40,429 nucleotides of DNA from JANRKG01 sp033763635. GTDB taxonomy: Bacteria > Cyanobacteriota > Cyanobacteriia > GCF-001939115. This document shows positions 25,255 through 33,381 of this stretch, one piece after another. The stretch spans positions 1 to 40,429 of the forward strand of contig JANRKG010000008.1 of NCBI GenBank assembly GCA_033763635.1, in the 5' to 3' direction. Both the position numbers and the translations under genes were made by a program. Within the stretch, counting starts at the first letter, position 1; every line of letters starts with the position of its first letter. The notes under the pieces were generated by a model. It had not been told where the DNA came from. It saw only the letters and a program-made list of their open reading frames with translations, and did no database searches.

Positions 25255-26067
25255 CTAAGAAGAACGGTTTTTGCCTCCCTGATAGCGGGCATATTCAGCA
25301 GCCATGAAAATCAGGGCAGAAGCCAGAATCAACACAACACTTAAAGCATTGACATCTGGTTTTACCCCTGTTTTGACCCGACTAAAAATTTCCATCGGTA
25401 AAGTTGTTACCCCGCCCCCCGCTGTAAAACTGGCAATGAGCAGATCATCCATACTCAAAATGAAAGCCAGGAGACAGCCCGAAATAATTCCGGGCATGAT
25501 TTGGGGCAATAGAACCTGGATAAAGGCTTGCACAGGGGTTGCTCCCAGATCGAGGGCAGCTTCCTCCAGGTGGGAATTCAGACCCGTCAAGCGAGTTGAG
25601 ACGACGATCGCCACATAGGAGAGACAGAACACCAGATGGGCCGCAACCACCGTCCACAAACTCAGGGGGATCGCAGCCACTGCCAGAAATACCAGAGTCG
25701 CGACTGCCAGAGCAATATCGGGAATGATCACTGGCAGATAGGTCACACCTCGATAGAGATCTCGACCGGGAAAGAAGTAACGGGTCAACCCCACGGCCAT
25801 CAGTGTGCCAAACACAGCCGCGATCAGCACAGCAGTACAGGCCACCACCAAACTGGTTTGTAGGGCAGACAGAATGCGAGAGTCGCCAAAAAATTTACTG
25901 TACCAGTCCAGGGTAAAGCCCTGCCAGGTGGCACTGTAGGGAGAGGCGTTAAAGCTGTATACTGCCAAAACTAAAATTGGCAGATACATAAACCCAAACA
26001 TCAAGAGGGTGACAACGCCCTGCCAGGGTAGGGAAAAAGGCCACTGGAATTGGGGGGAAGCTTTCAT
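25255..26067 (-). CDS. potC: Polyamine ABC transporter permease PotC
   Basis: 270 residues from ATG 26067 (MKASPQFQWPF), which has GGAGG nine bases upstream; the longer frame would overlap potB. Six membrane segments are visible, starting with GVVTLLMFGFMYLPILVLAV. The ABC-permease EAA loop is EEAALDLGATPVQAFIQVLLPQIMPG. With PotB it forms the inner-membrane channel for spermidine/putrescine import. Last gene of potA-potD-potB-potC, starting 4 bases after the potB stop. Confidence 0.93.
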   Translation of the reverse strand: MKASPQFQWPFSLPWQGVVTLLMFGFMYLPILVLAVYSFNASPYSATWQGFTLDWYSKFFGDSRILSALQTSLVVACTAVLIAAVFGTLMAVGLTRYFFPGRDLYRGVTYLPVIIPDIALAVATLVFLAVAAIPLSLWTVVAAHLVFCLSYVAIVVSTRLTGLNSHLEEAALDLGATPVQAFIQVLLPQIMPGIISGCLLAFILSMDDLLIASFTAGGGVTTLPMEIFSRVKTGVKPDVNALSVVLILASALIFMAAEYARYQGGKNRSS

Positions 26068-26071
26068 GCTG

Positions 26072-27133
26072 CTATTCCTCCGTGAGGGTCTTTGCACCAC
26101 CCAGGCGAATCACCAGGGCGATCGTGATACTGACTGCCAGAATCAGTACCATACTTAATGCCGACCCAAAGCCCCAGTTCTGGGTCGCCCCCAAGAACTG
26201 GTTATAGATCAATCGAGAAGCTGTCATACTGGAAGCCCCTCCCAATAGCTCTGGATCAACAAAATCTCCCAGGCTCGTAATCAAAACCAGAGCAGAACCC
26301 GCTGCAATTCCAGGCAAAGCTTGAGGAACCGTAACCCGCCAAAAAGCTTGCTGAGCGCTTGCTCCCAGATCTGCCGCTGCCTCCAGGAGTCGTTTATCTA
26401 ATTTTTCCAGGGAGCTATAGAGAATCAATACCATGTAGGGAAGTAGACCATAACTCATCCCGATCAAAACGGCAGGCCACTGATTTAATAGATTCCAGGG
26501 TAGAAGGGGAATCATGGGGATTTGCAGAGGACCGGGGAGGTTCAGCAAGCCGACCCAAAGCAAATTGGCGAGATCCAGGATGGCGATCGTGTCCAACAAC
26601 CAATTCACAGCCCCCAACAACACATTGAGCAGGCTAATGAGGGGATTCAGGATTGGTTTCAAAGGATTCACGATAAAAGTGTTCAGTACTCCTGAGGGCC
26701 GCAGAATCGTAATCCAGGCATAGGAGCGTAAAAGGGAAGAAGTCCACAAGGGCAACACAAACCCCAGCAGCAAAAGGTTTTGCCAGCGTTTGGGTGCTTG
26801 TATCGCAATCCAATAGGCGACCGGAAACCCCAGGAGCAGACAGATGATGGTGGTCCCAACGGCGAAGAATAGCGATCGGGCCATCACCAAGAGATAAACA
26901 GGCTGAAAAATTAGGGCATAGTTACTCAACCCGTCTGGGATCACTTTCTCTCCGGGGCGAATCCCAGAAACCAGACTTAATTGAAAAATAATTAAGGTCG
27001 GCAAAATCAGGAGCAACAACAACCAGAGACCCGATGGACCCAGCAGAATGAGGGGTGCGAGCCACTTAGGAAGCGGGCAGCTTTCTTCTGAGGGAGGGGT
27101 AGCAGCGGTTGGGGGGATGATTTGGCTTGACAC
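26072..27133 (-). CDS. potB: Polyamine ABC transporter permease PotB
   Basis: 353 residues from GTG 27133. After a 25-residue Pro/Ser-rich front come six membrane segments, the first being PLILLGPSGLWLLLLLILPT. The EAA loop reads LLEAAADLGASAQQAFWRVTVPQALPG. Partner of PotC. It is longer than E. coli PotB (about 285) because of an enlarged region between helices around residues 145-205 (for example LISLLNVLLGAVNWLLDTI), a form seen in other cyanobacteria-type permeases. Same transcript as potD and potC. Confidence 0.92.
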   Translation of the reverse strand: MSSQIIPPTAATPPSEESCPLPKWLAPLILLGPSGLWLLLLLILPTLIIFQLSLVSGIRPGEKVIPDGLSNYALIFQPVYLLVMARSLFFAVGTTIICLLLGFPVAYWIAIQAPKRWQNLLLLGFVLPLWTSSLLRSYAWITILRPSGVLNTFIVNPLKPILNPLISLLNVLLGAVNWLLDTIAILDLANLLWVGLLNLPGPLQIPMIPLLPWNLLNQWPAVLIGMSYGLLPYMVLILYSSLEKLDKRLLEAAADLGASAQQAFWRVTVPQALPGIAAGSALVLITSLGDFVDPELLGGASSMTASRLIYNQFLGATQNWGFGSALSMVLILAVSITIALVIRLGGAKTLTEE

Positions 27134-27238
27134 GGGAAATTGCTCGGAAAGATGGGATAAGGAAAAAATGAATTCCAGGAGAGAGGAGGGTTGCCGTTAC
27201 CTTATCACGTTGCGACTGGTTCAGTGAGGGCAGAATTG

Positions 27239-28378
27239 CTAGCCACTGGTGAGCTTTGTCCAGTAGCGATCGTAAAGTTCCGTCGCACTTTTTTCGACAG
27301 GCGCGATCGTCTCCGCCTTGTCTAAAACCTCCTGGGGCGGAAACAGAATTGGGTTTTCACGTACCTGAAGCGGAAGTTGGTCATAAGCTCCTGTATTGGG
27401 AGGTGCAAAATTCAACCGCTGACAGACGGCTGAAATCACTGAGGGTTGCAACATCAGGTTGATCCAGGCGTAGGCTCCTTCCACGTTAGGGGCCGTTTTC
27501 GGAATCACCATTGAATCACTCCAGAGCGACGTGCCGCTGCTGGGAATCACATAACCAAGCTTTGGATTCTCCTCAATCACACCAAAGGCATCGGCTGAGT
27601 AACCCATCGCCAGCCACAGATCCCCTGCCAGAATTTGATCCCGCCATCCATCCGATGTAAAGGAGGCGATCGCAGGCTTTAGCTCCACCAGCTTTTTGTA
27701 CGCCGCTTCAATCTCGGTTGCTTTTTGCGAGTTGTAGGAATAACCCAAAGACTTCAAGACTCCTCCCATCACTTCTCGCACATCATTCAGGAGGGTCATG
27801 CGTTGGGACAGTTTATCCTTGTTTTGCCAGAGATACCCCCAGTCGGTCGGGGCTTCTTTTAGCATTTCCTTGTTGTAAATAAATCCGGTTGTTCCCCAGC
27901 TAATTGGAATGCTGTAGCGATTTCCAGGATCGGAAGGGGCTTGCTGAAACTGAGGGGGAATATTTTCCAAACCGTTGAGCTTCGATTTATCTAGCTCCAT
28001 CGCTAGCTTCAATTCTTGCAAACGCTCAACCCCGTAGGACGAAGGATAGATAATGCTGTAACTGGCTCCCTTTCCGGCCTGCATCGCCGCCAGCATCGTA
28101 TCGTCTGAGTCAAAGACATCTGCAAAAACTTCAATGCCCGTCTGGGCACGAAACTCCTCGCGTAATTTGTCATCGATATAACTGGACCAGGTATAAATGT
28201 AAAGCTGATCCGTCCGCCCCGGTGCAGCCGGAGCAGGGCGCACCTCTGCCAGGGTCCAACCACAACCAGAGAGGGCCATTCCCGAAAGGGTTGCAGCAGA
28301 AGCTTGCAAGAATTGGCGACGGCTAGGGTGGAGAAGACTCCTTTGAGGAGGACGACGCAAACGATTACGAGATTTCAT
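27239..28378 (-). CDS. potD: Polyamine-binding lipoprotein PotD
   Basis: 379 residues. The N-terminus has a twin-arginine motif SRRQFLQ (Arg20-Arg21) followed by a lipobox ending LSGC (Cys39), so the protein is predicted to leave by the Tat route and be lipid-anchored outside the inner membrane. The mature part begins a type 2 periplasmic binding fold: DQLYIYTWSSYIDDKLREEF, then GKGASYSIIYPSSYGVERL and ISWGTTGFIYNKEM. It delivers spermidine/putrescine to PotBC. Between potA and potB in the operon. Confidence 0.94.
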   Translation of the reverse strand: MKSRNRLRRPPQRSLLHPSRRQFLQASAATLSGMALSGCGWTLAEVRPAPAAPGRTDQLYIYTWSSYIDDKLREEFRAQTGIEVFADVFDSDDTMLAAMQAGKGASYSIIYPSSYGVERLQELKLAMELDKSKLNGLENIPPQFQQAPSDPGNRYSIPISWGTTGFIYNKEMLKEAPTDWGYLWQNKDKLSQRMTLLNDVREVMGGVLKSLGYSYNSQKATEIEAAYKKLVELKPAIASFTSDGWRDQILAGDLWLAMGYSADAFGVIEENPKLGYVIPSSGTSLWSDSMVIPKTAPNVEGAYAWINLMLQPSVISAVCQRLNFAPPNTGAYDQLPLQVRENPILFPPQEVLDKAETIAPVEKSATELYDRYWTKLTSG

Positions 28379-28454
28379 AGCATTGCCGTAGCTGGCTCAC
28401 AAGGAACGATCGCTGAGAACTGAAATCTATCCTATCCCCTTCTCAGCCGTTCGA

Positions 28455-29585
28455 TCAGGCCGTGAGTGCTAAACAGTCTGTCGTCGCCCAGTACACATAA
28501 ATGGGAATATCAGAATCGGGAAGGCTCCCTGCCGTATTCGGTTGTAACACCGTCAACTGGTCGCCCGACGGAAGTTCCACATAATAGTGAACGTGGGTTC
28601 CCAGATACATCACATGGCGCAACCGCCCCTCAAAACAGTTAAAGCGAATGTCAGGGGGATAAAAACTGACATAAATCTTTTCAGGACGAAGACTGACAAC
28701 AACGGGAGTTTTGAGCGCCACATCGGACCAGGGTTCAACGGGCTGAATCGTAATAGGGAGGCCAGAATCCGTTTGTACTTTCAAAATGGCGCGATCGACT
28801 CCCACAATCTTGCCCCGGAACAGATTAGTCTGCCCGATAAAATCTGCGACAAAAGGAGTCTGAGGATGCTCGTAGATCTCCTGCGGTGAACCCAACTGTT
28901 CAATCCGGCCCTCATTCATCACTGCAATTCGACTGGAAAGGCTCATGGCCTCCTCCTGGTCATGGGTCACCATAATGAAGGTAATCCCTAACTCCTGGTG
29001 GAGATTGGACAATTCCACCTGCATTTCCTTACGCAGCTTCAGATCTAAAGCCCCCAGAGGTTCATCCAGCAGCACGACGGAAGGACGGTTTACCAGTGCC
29101 CGTGCCAAGGCAACCCGTTGCTGCTGACCTCCCGACAACTGAGCCGGAAAGCGATTCGCAAAGGGGTCCATCTTGACGAGCTTCAGGGCTTCCCGCACGC
29201 GATCGGCAATCTCTGCCTTTCCCCGACGCTTAATCCTTAACCCAAAAGCCACATTATCCCAAACGGTCATGTGCCCAAACAGGGCATAGCTTTGAAAAAC
29301 CGTATTGACCGGACGACGGTAAGGCGGGACGTGATTCACCATCTGCCCCCGCAACAGCACTTCCCCCGCTGTCGGCGTTTCAAAACCAGCAACCATTCGC
29401 AGGGTTGTTGTCTTTCCACACCCAGAGGGACCCAGAATACTAAAAAACTCACCCCGATAAACGCCTAAATCAATCCCTCGTACCACCGTCTCACTGTTAT
29501 AAACCTTGAAAACCTTACGGAGTTCAACGTCAAGTTCAGCATCAACGCTGGTAGGATTCTGATTTTTAACAGCGGATTGAGACAT
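28455..29585 (-). CDS. potA: Polyamine ABC transporter ATPase PotA
   Basis: 376 residues. Walker A GPSGCGKT at 52-59, Q loop VFQSYALF near 97, signature LSGGQQQR at 150-157, Walker B VVLLDEP at 170-176 and the switch histidine in MVTHDQEE. The C-terminal about 130 residues form the TOBE regulatory domain, where polyamine feedback acts in E. coli PotA. First gene of the operon; its promoter should lie in 29586-29700. Confidence 0.95.
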   Translation of the reverse strand: MSQSAVKNQNPTSVDAELDVELRKVFKVYNSETVVRGIDLGVYRGEFFSILGPSGCGKTTTLRMVAGFETPTAGEVLLRGQMVNHVPPYRRPVNTVFQSYALFGHMTVWDNVAFGLRIKRRGKAEIADRVREALKLVKMDPFANRFPAQLSGGQQQRVALARALVNRPSVVLLDEPLGALDLKLRKEMQVELSNLHQELGITFIMVTHDQEEAMSLSSRIAVMNEGRIEQLGSPQEIYEHPQTPFVADFIGQTNLFRGKIVGVDRAILKVQTDSGLPITIQPVEPWSDVALKTPVVVSLRPEKIYVSFYPPDIRFNCFEGRLRHVMYLGTHVHYYVELPSGDQLTVLQPNTAGSLPDSDIPIYVYWATTDCLALTA

Positions 29586-29939
29586 ATCATCCAGTGGTTG
29601 CAGGTGATGCGACGGAGACTACTATCCCTAAAGTTACCCTAGAGTCCAGATTAGCAGCAGTCTTGCGAGATCGATTTTTAGATTTATTTTCCGATTGAAC
29701 TGGGATCTACAGCGATCGAGAATTGTCCAGTGTCCCAGGTCTACATCCCTACAGGTTGTTAACCCTACGAATGAGACAACCTCAATGTGATCGCAATTTT
29801 AATCCAGGCAGACCCCATCCCCCAAGTTTTTCTAAATGGAAACGGGATGATCCCTGTAGAGCGGTAAACTGGTTTAAGTATTTCTTCACAATTAAACAAT
29901 TCTCAGTTTTCCATTTCGAGTCCTTCATCTGGTTAAGCT
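29586..29939. other. Divergent promoter region potA / mrdA
   Basis: 354 bases between divergent genes with no gene, repeat or recognisable operator. It must hold the promoters of both transcripts. Confidence 0.5.
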
Positions 29940-31748
29940 ATGACGCTCATTCAAAGCGTTCCCGTTGGTCATCCGTCTCTTCCAAGAACCGTTGGGCAAC
30001 GGTACCAATCGGTCATTCTAATGATATTGGTTAGTTTGGCCTTAGTTGGCATTGGGACTCGTCTGGCTTATTTGCAACTGGTAGAAGGGGTTCGAAATCG
30101 TCAGTTAGCTGAGAACAACCGCATTCGTCTGATTCCGAAACATCCGGAGCGGGGCAAAATTTTAGACCGTAAGGGAAATATTCTCGCAGGCAGCCGTCTC
30201 TCCCATTCTGTATTTCTGTGGCCTTTAGCGCAAAAACGGGCTGATTGGCCCGCAACGGTACAACGTTTGGCAGGCATTCTGAAGGTGCCGGAGGCAGAAA
30301 TCTATCGGCGGCTAGAACAAGCGGGTTATAATTCCCCCTTTCTAGTCCGCATCGCCCGTGGAATCAGCCCTGCTCAGGTGACAGCGTTAGCAGAGTATAG
30401 CGATCGGCTCCAGGGAGTAGAAGTCGATGCGGATGCCGTGCGCTACTATCCGCATGGTGACTTAGCCGCCCACGTTCTGGGATATACCGGAGAGATCAGT
30501 GACCAAGATTATCAGAAGTACAAAGGCAACTACCGCCTCGGTGATGTTATTGGGAAGATGGGGATCGAGGCGGCCTATGAGCAGCAACTCAAAGGCACCT
30601 GGGGCGGGCAACAGGTCGAGGTGGATGGATCGGGTCAGGTTGTGCGGATTTTAGGACAAAAGCCAACGGTGCCAGGGCGGGATGTCCAACTCACCCTGGA
30701 CATGGAGCTTCAGAAGGCAGCAGAGGCAACCCTGGGAGAGCATAAGGGGGCGATCGTTGCCATTGATCCCCAGAACGGGGCGGTACTGGCAATGGTCAGC
30801 CGTCCGGCCTTTGATCCCAATATTTTTTCAACCCGGATTAGTGATGAACAGTGGCAGCGCTTACAGAGTGAAGATCATCCCTTTGTGAATCGAGCGCTCC
30901 AGGGCTTTCCTCCCGCCAGCACTTTCAAAATTGTCACAACGACCGCAGCGCTGGAAACCAAAAAGTTTTCTCCCGATACTGTGCTACCCACCTATCCCTC
31001 GATTACGGTGGGTGGAATTGAGTTTGGAGATTGGAATCGGGCGGGGTTTGGGCCACTCAGCTTTACAGGGGCAATGGCCTGGAGTAGCGACACATTTTTC
31101 TACCAAGTTGCGATGGTACTGGGAGGCCCAGACCTCATCTATTGGACGCGCCGCTATGGATTTGGGCGTAAAACCGGGATTGAACTAGACCAGGAAGAAA
31201 CGGCTGGTTTAGTCCCTGATGAAATCTGGAAGCGGCGGGAATTGAAAGAAGATTGGTTTATTGGGGATTCGATCAATATGTCGATCGGGCAGGGGTATTT
31301 GCAGAGTAGTCCCCTCCAGGTCGCCATGATGTTTGCTGTACCTGCCAATGGAGGTTACTTAGTCAAACCCCACCTCCTGAAAGATGGGGAAGCTGGGAAA
31401 AACTGGCGGCATTCCCTCAACCTCAGACCGGAAACCTTGCAAATCTTAAAAGCGGGTTTGCGAGAAGTCATTACAGCCGGAACGGGACAATCGCTTAATG
31501 TCTCTACCTTGCCTCCGATCGCTGGCAAGAGCGGAACGGCTGAAGATTTTGGACGAGAATCTCACGCCTGGTTTGGAGCCTATGCCCCCCTCGATCGTCC
31601 AGAAATTATCGTCGTGGCCTTTGGGGAAAATTCAGGGGGTGGGGGCGGTTCCTTCGCGGCTCCGATGGTCCGGCAGGTGATGGAAGCTTACTTTAACCGC
31701 AAACAGGTGACTCAGGCCAGTGTTCCCGCCGCAGTCCCAACCGATTAG
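29940..31748 (+). CDS. mrdA: Penicillin-binding protein 2 (peptidoglycan D,D-transpeptidase)
   Basis: 602 residues. One N-terminal membrane anchor (VILMILVSLALVGIGTRLAY, about 25-45), the PBP dimerisation region, and a transpeptidase domain with Ser327-x-x-Lys330 (PPASTFK), SSD at 382-384 in place of SxN (usual for PBP2), and Lys530-Ser-Gly-Thr (GKSGTAED). It cross-links peptidoglycan during cell elongation, normally paired with RodA, which is not in this window. It is followed by a 14-bp perfect terminator shared with prs. Confidence 0.95.
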   Translation: MTLIQSVPVGHPSLPRTVGQRYQSVILMILVSLALVGIGTRLAYLQLVEGVRNRQLAENNRIRLIPKHPERGKILDRKGNILAGSRLSHSVFLWPLAQKRADWPATVQRLAGILKVPEAEIYRRLEQAGYNSPFLVRIARGISPAQVTALAEYSDRLQGVEVDADAVRYYPHGDLAAHVLGYTGEISDQDYQKYKGNYRLGDVIGKMGIEAAYEQQLKGTWGGQQVEVDGSGQVVRILGQKPTVPGRDVQLTLDMELQKAAEATLGEHKGAIVAIDPQNGAVLAMVSRPAFDPNIFSTRISDEQWQRLQSEDHPFVNRALQGFPPASTFKIVTTTAALETKKFSPDTVLPTYPSITVGGIEFGDWNRAGFGPLSFTGAMAWSSDTFFYQVAMVLGGPDLIYWTRRYGFGRKTGIELDQEETAGLVPDEIWKRRELKEDWFIGDSINMSIGQGYLQSSPLQVAMMFAVPANGGYLVKPHLLKDGEAGKNWRHSLNLRPETLQILKAGLREVITAGTGQSLNVSTLPPIAGKSGTAEDFGRESHAWFGAYAPLDRPEIIVVAFGENSGGGGGSFAAPMVRQVMEAYFNRKQVTQASVPAAVPTD

Positions 31749-31771
31749 CCTTCCTTTTCAAGGACCAGCAA

Positions 31772-31810
31772 CTAAAAACACCTGTGCTTTAGACCTACAG
31801 GTGTTTTTAG
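31772..31810. terminator. Bidirectional terminator between mrdA and prs
   Basis: Perfect 14-bp arms CTAAAAACACCTGT / ACAGGTGTTTTTAG with an 11-base loop; T runs leave on both strands. It serves the convergent mrdA and prs genes. Confidence 0.95.
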
Positions 31811-31830
31811 TTAAATCAGATAAATTGAGA

Positions 31831-32823
31831 CTATCGGAACATACTGCTGACGGAGCTATCTTCGTGAATCCGCCAGATGGTTTCCCCTAAAAGATTGGCA
31901 ACAGACAATACCGTGAGCTGAGGGAAACGGCGATCTTCAGGAAGGGCAATTGTGTTGGTGACAATCACCTCTTCGAACAAGCCACTCGATAAGCGATCGA
32001 CCGCAGGAGGAGAAAACACGGCATGGGTTGCACAAGCATAGACCTGTCTGGCCCCTTCCTGACGCAGTAACCGCGCTCCTTCAGAAATCGTGCCTCCTGT
32101 ATCAATCATGTCATCGACAAGAACGGCCGTTTTGCCGGACACGTCCCCAATGACATTTAAAACTTCTGCAACGTTGTGAGCTTGACGGCGCTTATCAATA
32201 ATTGCAAGGGGTGCATCATTCAGTTTCTTAGCGAAGGCCCGTGCCCGTGCTACCCCTCCCACATCCGGAGAAACAACGACGATATCGGTGAGCTGCTTAC
32301 TGAGCAGGTAATCCAGAATCACCGGGGAGCCATAGACATGATCAAAGGGGATATCAAAGTACCCTTGGATCTGGGCCGAATGGAGATCCATTGCCAACAT
32401 CCGATTGGCCCCAGCCTGGGTAATTAAGTTTGCTACCAACTTTGCTGTGATAGATTCGCGACCTGCGGTTTTGCGATCGGCCCGTGCATAGCCATAGTAA
32501 GGAATGACTGCCGTGATCTGACGAGCAGAGGCCCGCCGACAGGCATCAATCATAATCAGCAATTCCATTAGATTGTCATTCACAGGCTGACAGGTGGGCT
32601 GAATCAAGTACACGTCACAGCCCCGAATGGACTCCTGGATTTGAATGTACAGTTCTCCGTCAGCAAACCGTTTACGAACCATTGGCCCTAAATCCATTCC
32701 CAGATATCGGGCTACTTGCTGAGCAAGCATTGGATTGGAAGAGCCAGAAAACAAGCGAAGCCGATTATTATCTGTGATTGATGCCAGCGTCGGCTGAAGT
32801 GTCAAAGCTGCAGAATGAATCAC
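31831..32823 (-). CDS. prs: Ribose-phosphate pyrophosphokinase
   Basis: 330-residue PRPP synthetase, making PRPP from ribose-5-phosphate and ATP for nucleotides, His and Trp. Motifs: FADGELYIQI (53-62), the flexible loop KRR (211-213), the divalent-metal site DLHSAQIQGYF (146-156) and the PRPP loop VLVDDMIDTGGT (234-245). The start is GTG 32823; the family core begins at NNRLRLFSGSSN, so the first about 18 residues are an N-terminal extension seen in other cyanobacteria. Confidence 0.95.
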   Translation of the reverse strand: MIHSAALTLQPTLASITDNNRLRLFSGSSNPMLAQQVARYLGMDLGPMVRKRFADGELYIQIQESIRGCDVYLIQPTCQPVNDNLMELLIMIDACRRASARQITAVIPYYGYARADRKTAGRESITAKLVANLITQAGANRMLAMDLHSAQIQGYFDIPFDHVYGSPVILDYLLSKQLTDIVVVSPDVGGVARARAFAKKLNDAPLAIIDKRRQAHNVAEVLNVIGDVSGKTAVLVDDMIDTGGTISEGARLLRQEGARQVYACATHAVFSPPAVDRLSSGLFEEVIVTNTIALPEDRRFPQLTVLSVANLLGETIWRIHEDSSVSSMFR

Positions 32824-33176
32824 AAGTGCCCCCCCAAGCTTACTCTCCGCAATCTTATCATTCGCATTTCGAATCTATTCCCAAGTTTTCCTAAGCCAAG
32901 TTAGCGTACCTTTGCAATGTCTCCAAAGAGACATCCAATCAGATTCTCTACCTTAGCAGGACACCCTATCGCTTAAACCTCATCTCTCAAGGTGAGAGCT
33001 TTTTGCTTCAATTTGAAGTATTTCAATTCTGACGCGAAACGAACAAAACCGTTGTGCCAAAAAGATAGAATTTTATATCTTTCGCAAACTTCTATTGAAA
33101 TATAGTTCAACAACAATTTACAAACAAGTAAAGTGGGAGATTACGCAGAAATATTAAAAACTGTTCAGAGGATTTT

Positions 33177-33212
33177 GAATTTTCCGTAAATTCCGAATTT
33201 TCCGTAAATTCC
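33177..33212 (+). repeat. 18-bp tandem duplication
   Basis: GAATTTTCCGTAAATTCC occurs twice head to tail without a mismatch, about 170 bases upstream of the kinase start. It could be a paired protein-binding site or a simple duplication. Confidence 0.9.
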
Positions 33213-33305
33213 GATCCATTTTTCTGATTCGCAGTGTGGGTTCAACGAGGCTAATCCTGAGTTTGGTAGGGACTGGGGTACGACATCAAATCGTCCCCAT
33301 GTCGG

Positions 33306-33329
33306 AGGATGCTGATTCATCAGCATCCT
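33306..33329 (+). promoter_or_regulatory. Leader hairpin upstream of the first kinase gene
   Basis: Perfect 10-bp arms AGGATGCTGA / TCAGCATCCT with loop TTCA, 52 bases before the kinase start. No T run follows, so it is more likely an RNA structural or operator element than a terminator. Confidence 0.6.
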
Positions 33330-33381
33330 TCAAATCACCAGATATTCTGGAAGAAGAAGCGCGGCACTGGAGACTCTCAAT

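Larger units (their letters stand above)
32824..33381. other. Divergent promoter region prs / kinase genes
   Basis: 558 bases, AT-rich in its middle. It contains an 18-bp tandem duplication (33177-33212) and a perfect 10-bp hairpin (33306-33329) upstream of the first kinase. No credible gene: the frame opening near 33236 overlaps the kinase start and has no family features. Confidence 0.6.

Noticed and set aside
29723..30034. 103-codon frame overlapping the mrdA start
   Set aside because: Different frame from mrdA, no ribosome-binding site or recognisable features; mrdA explains the region.
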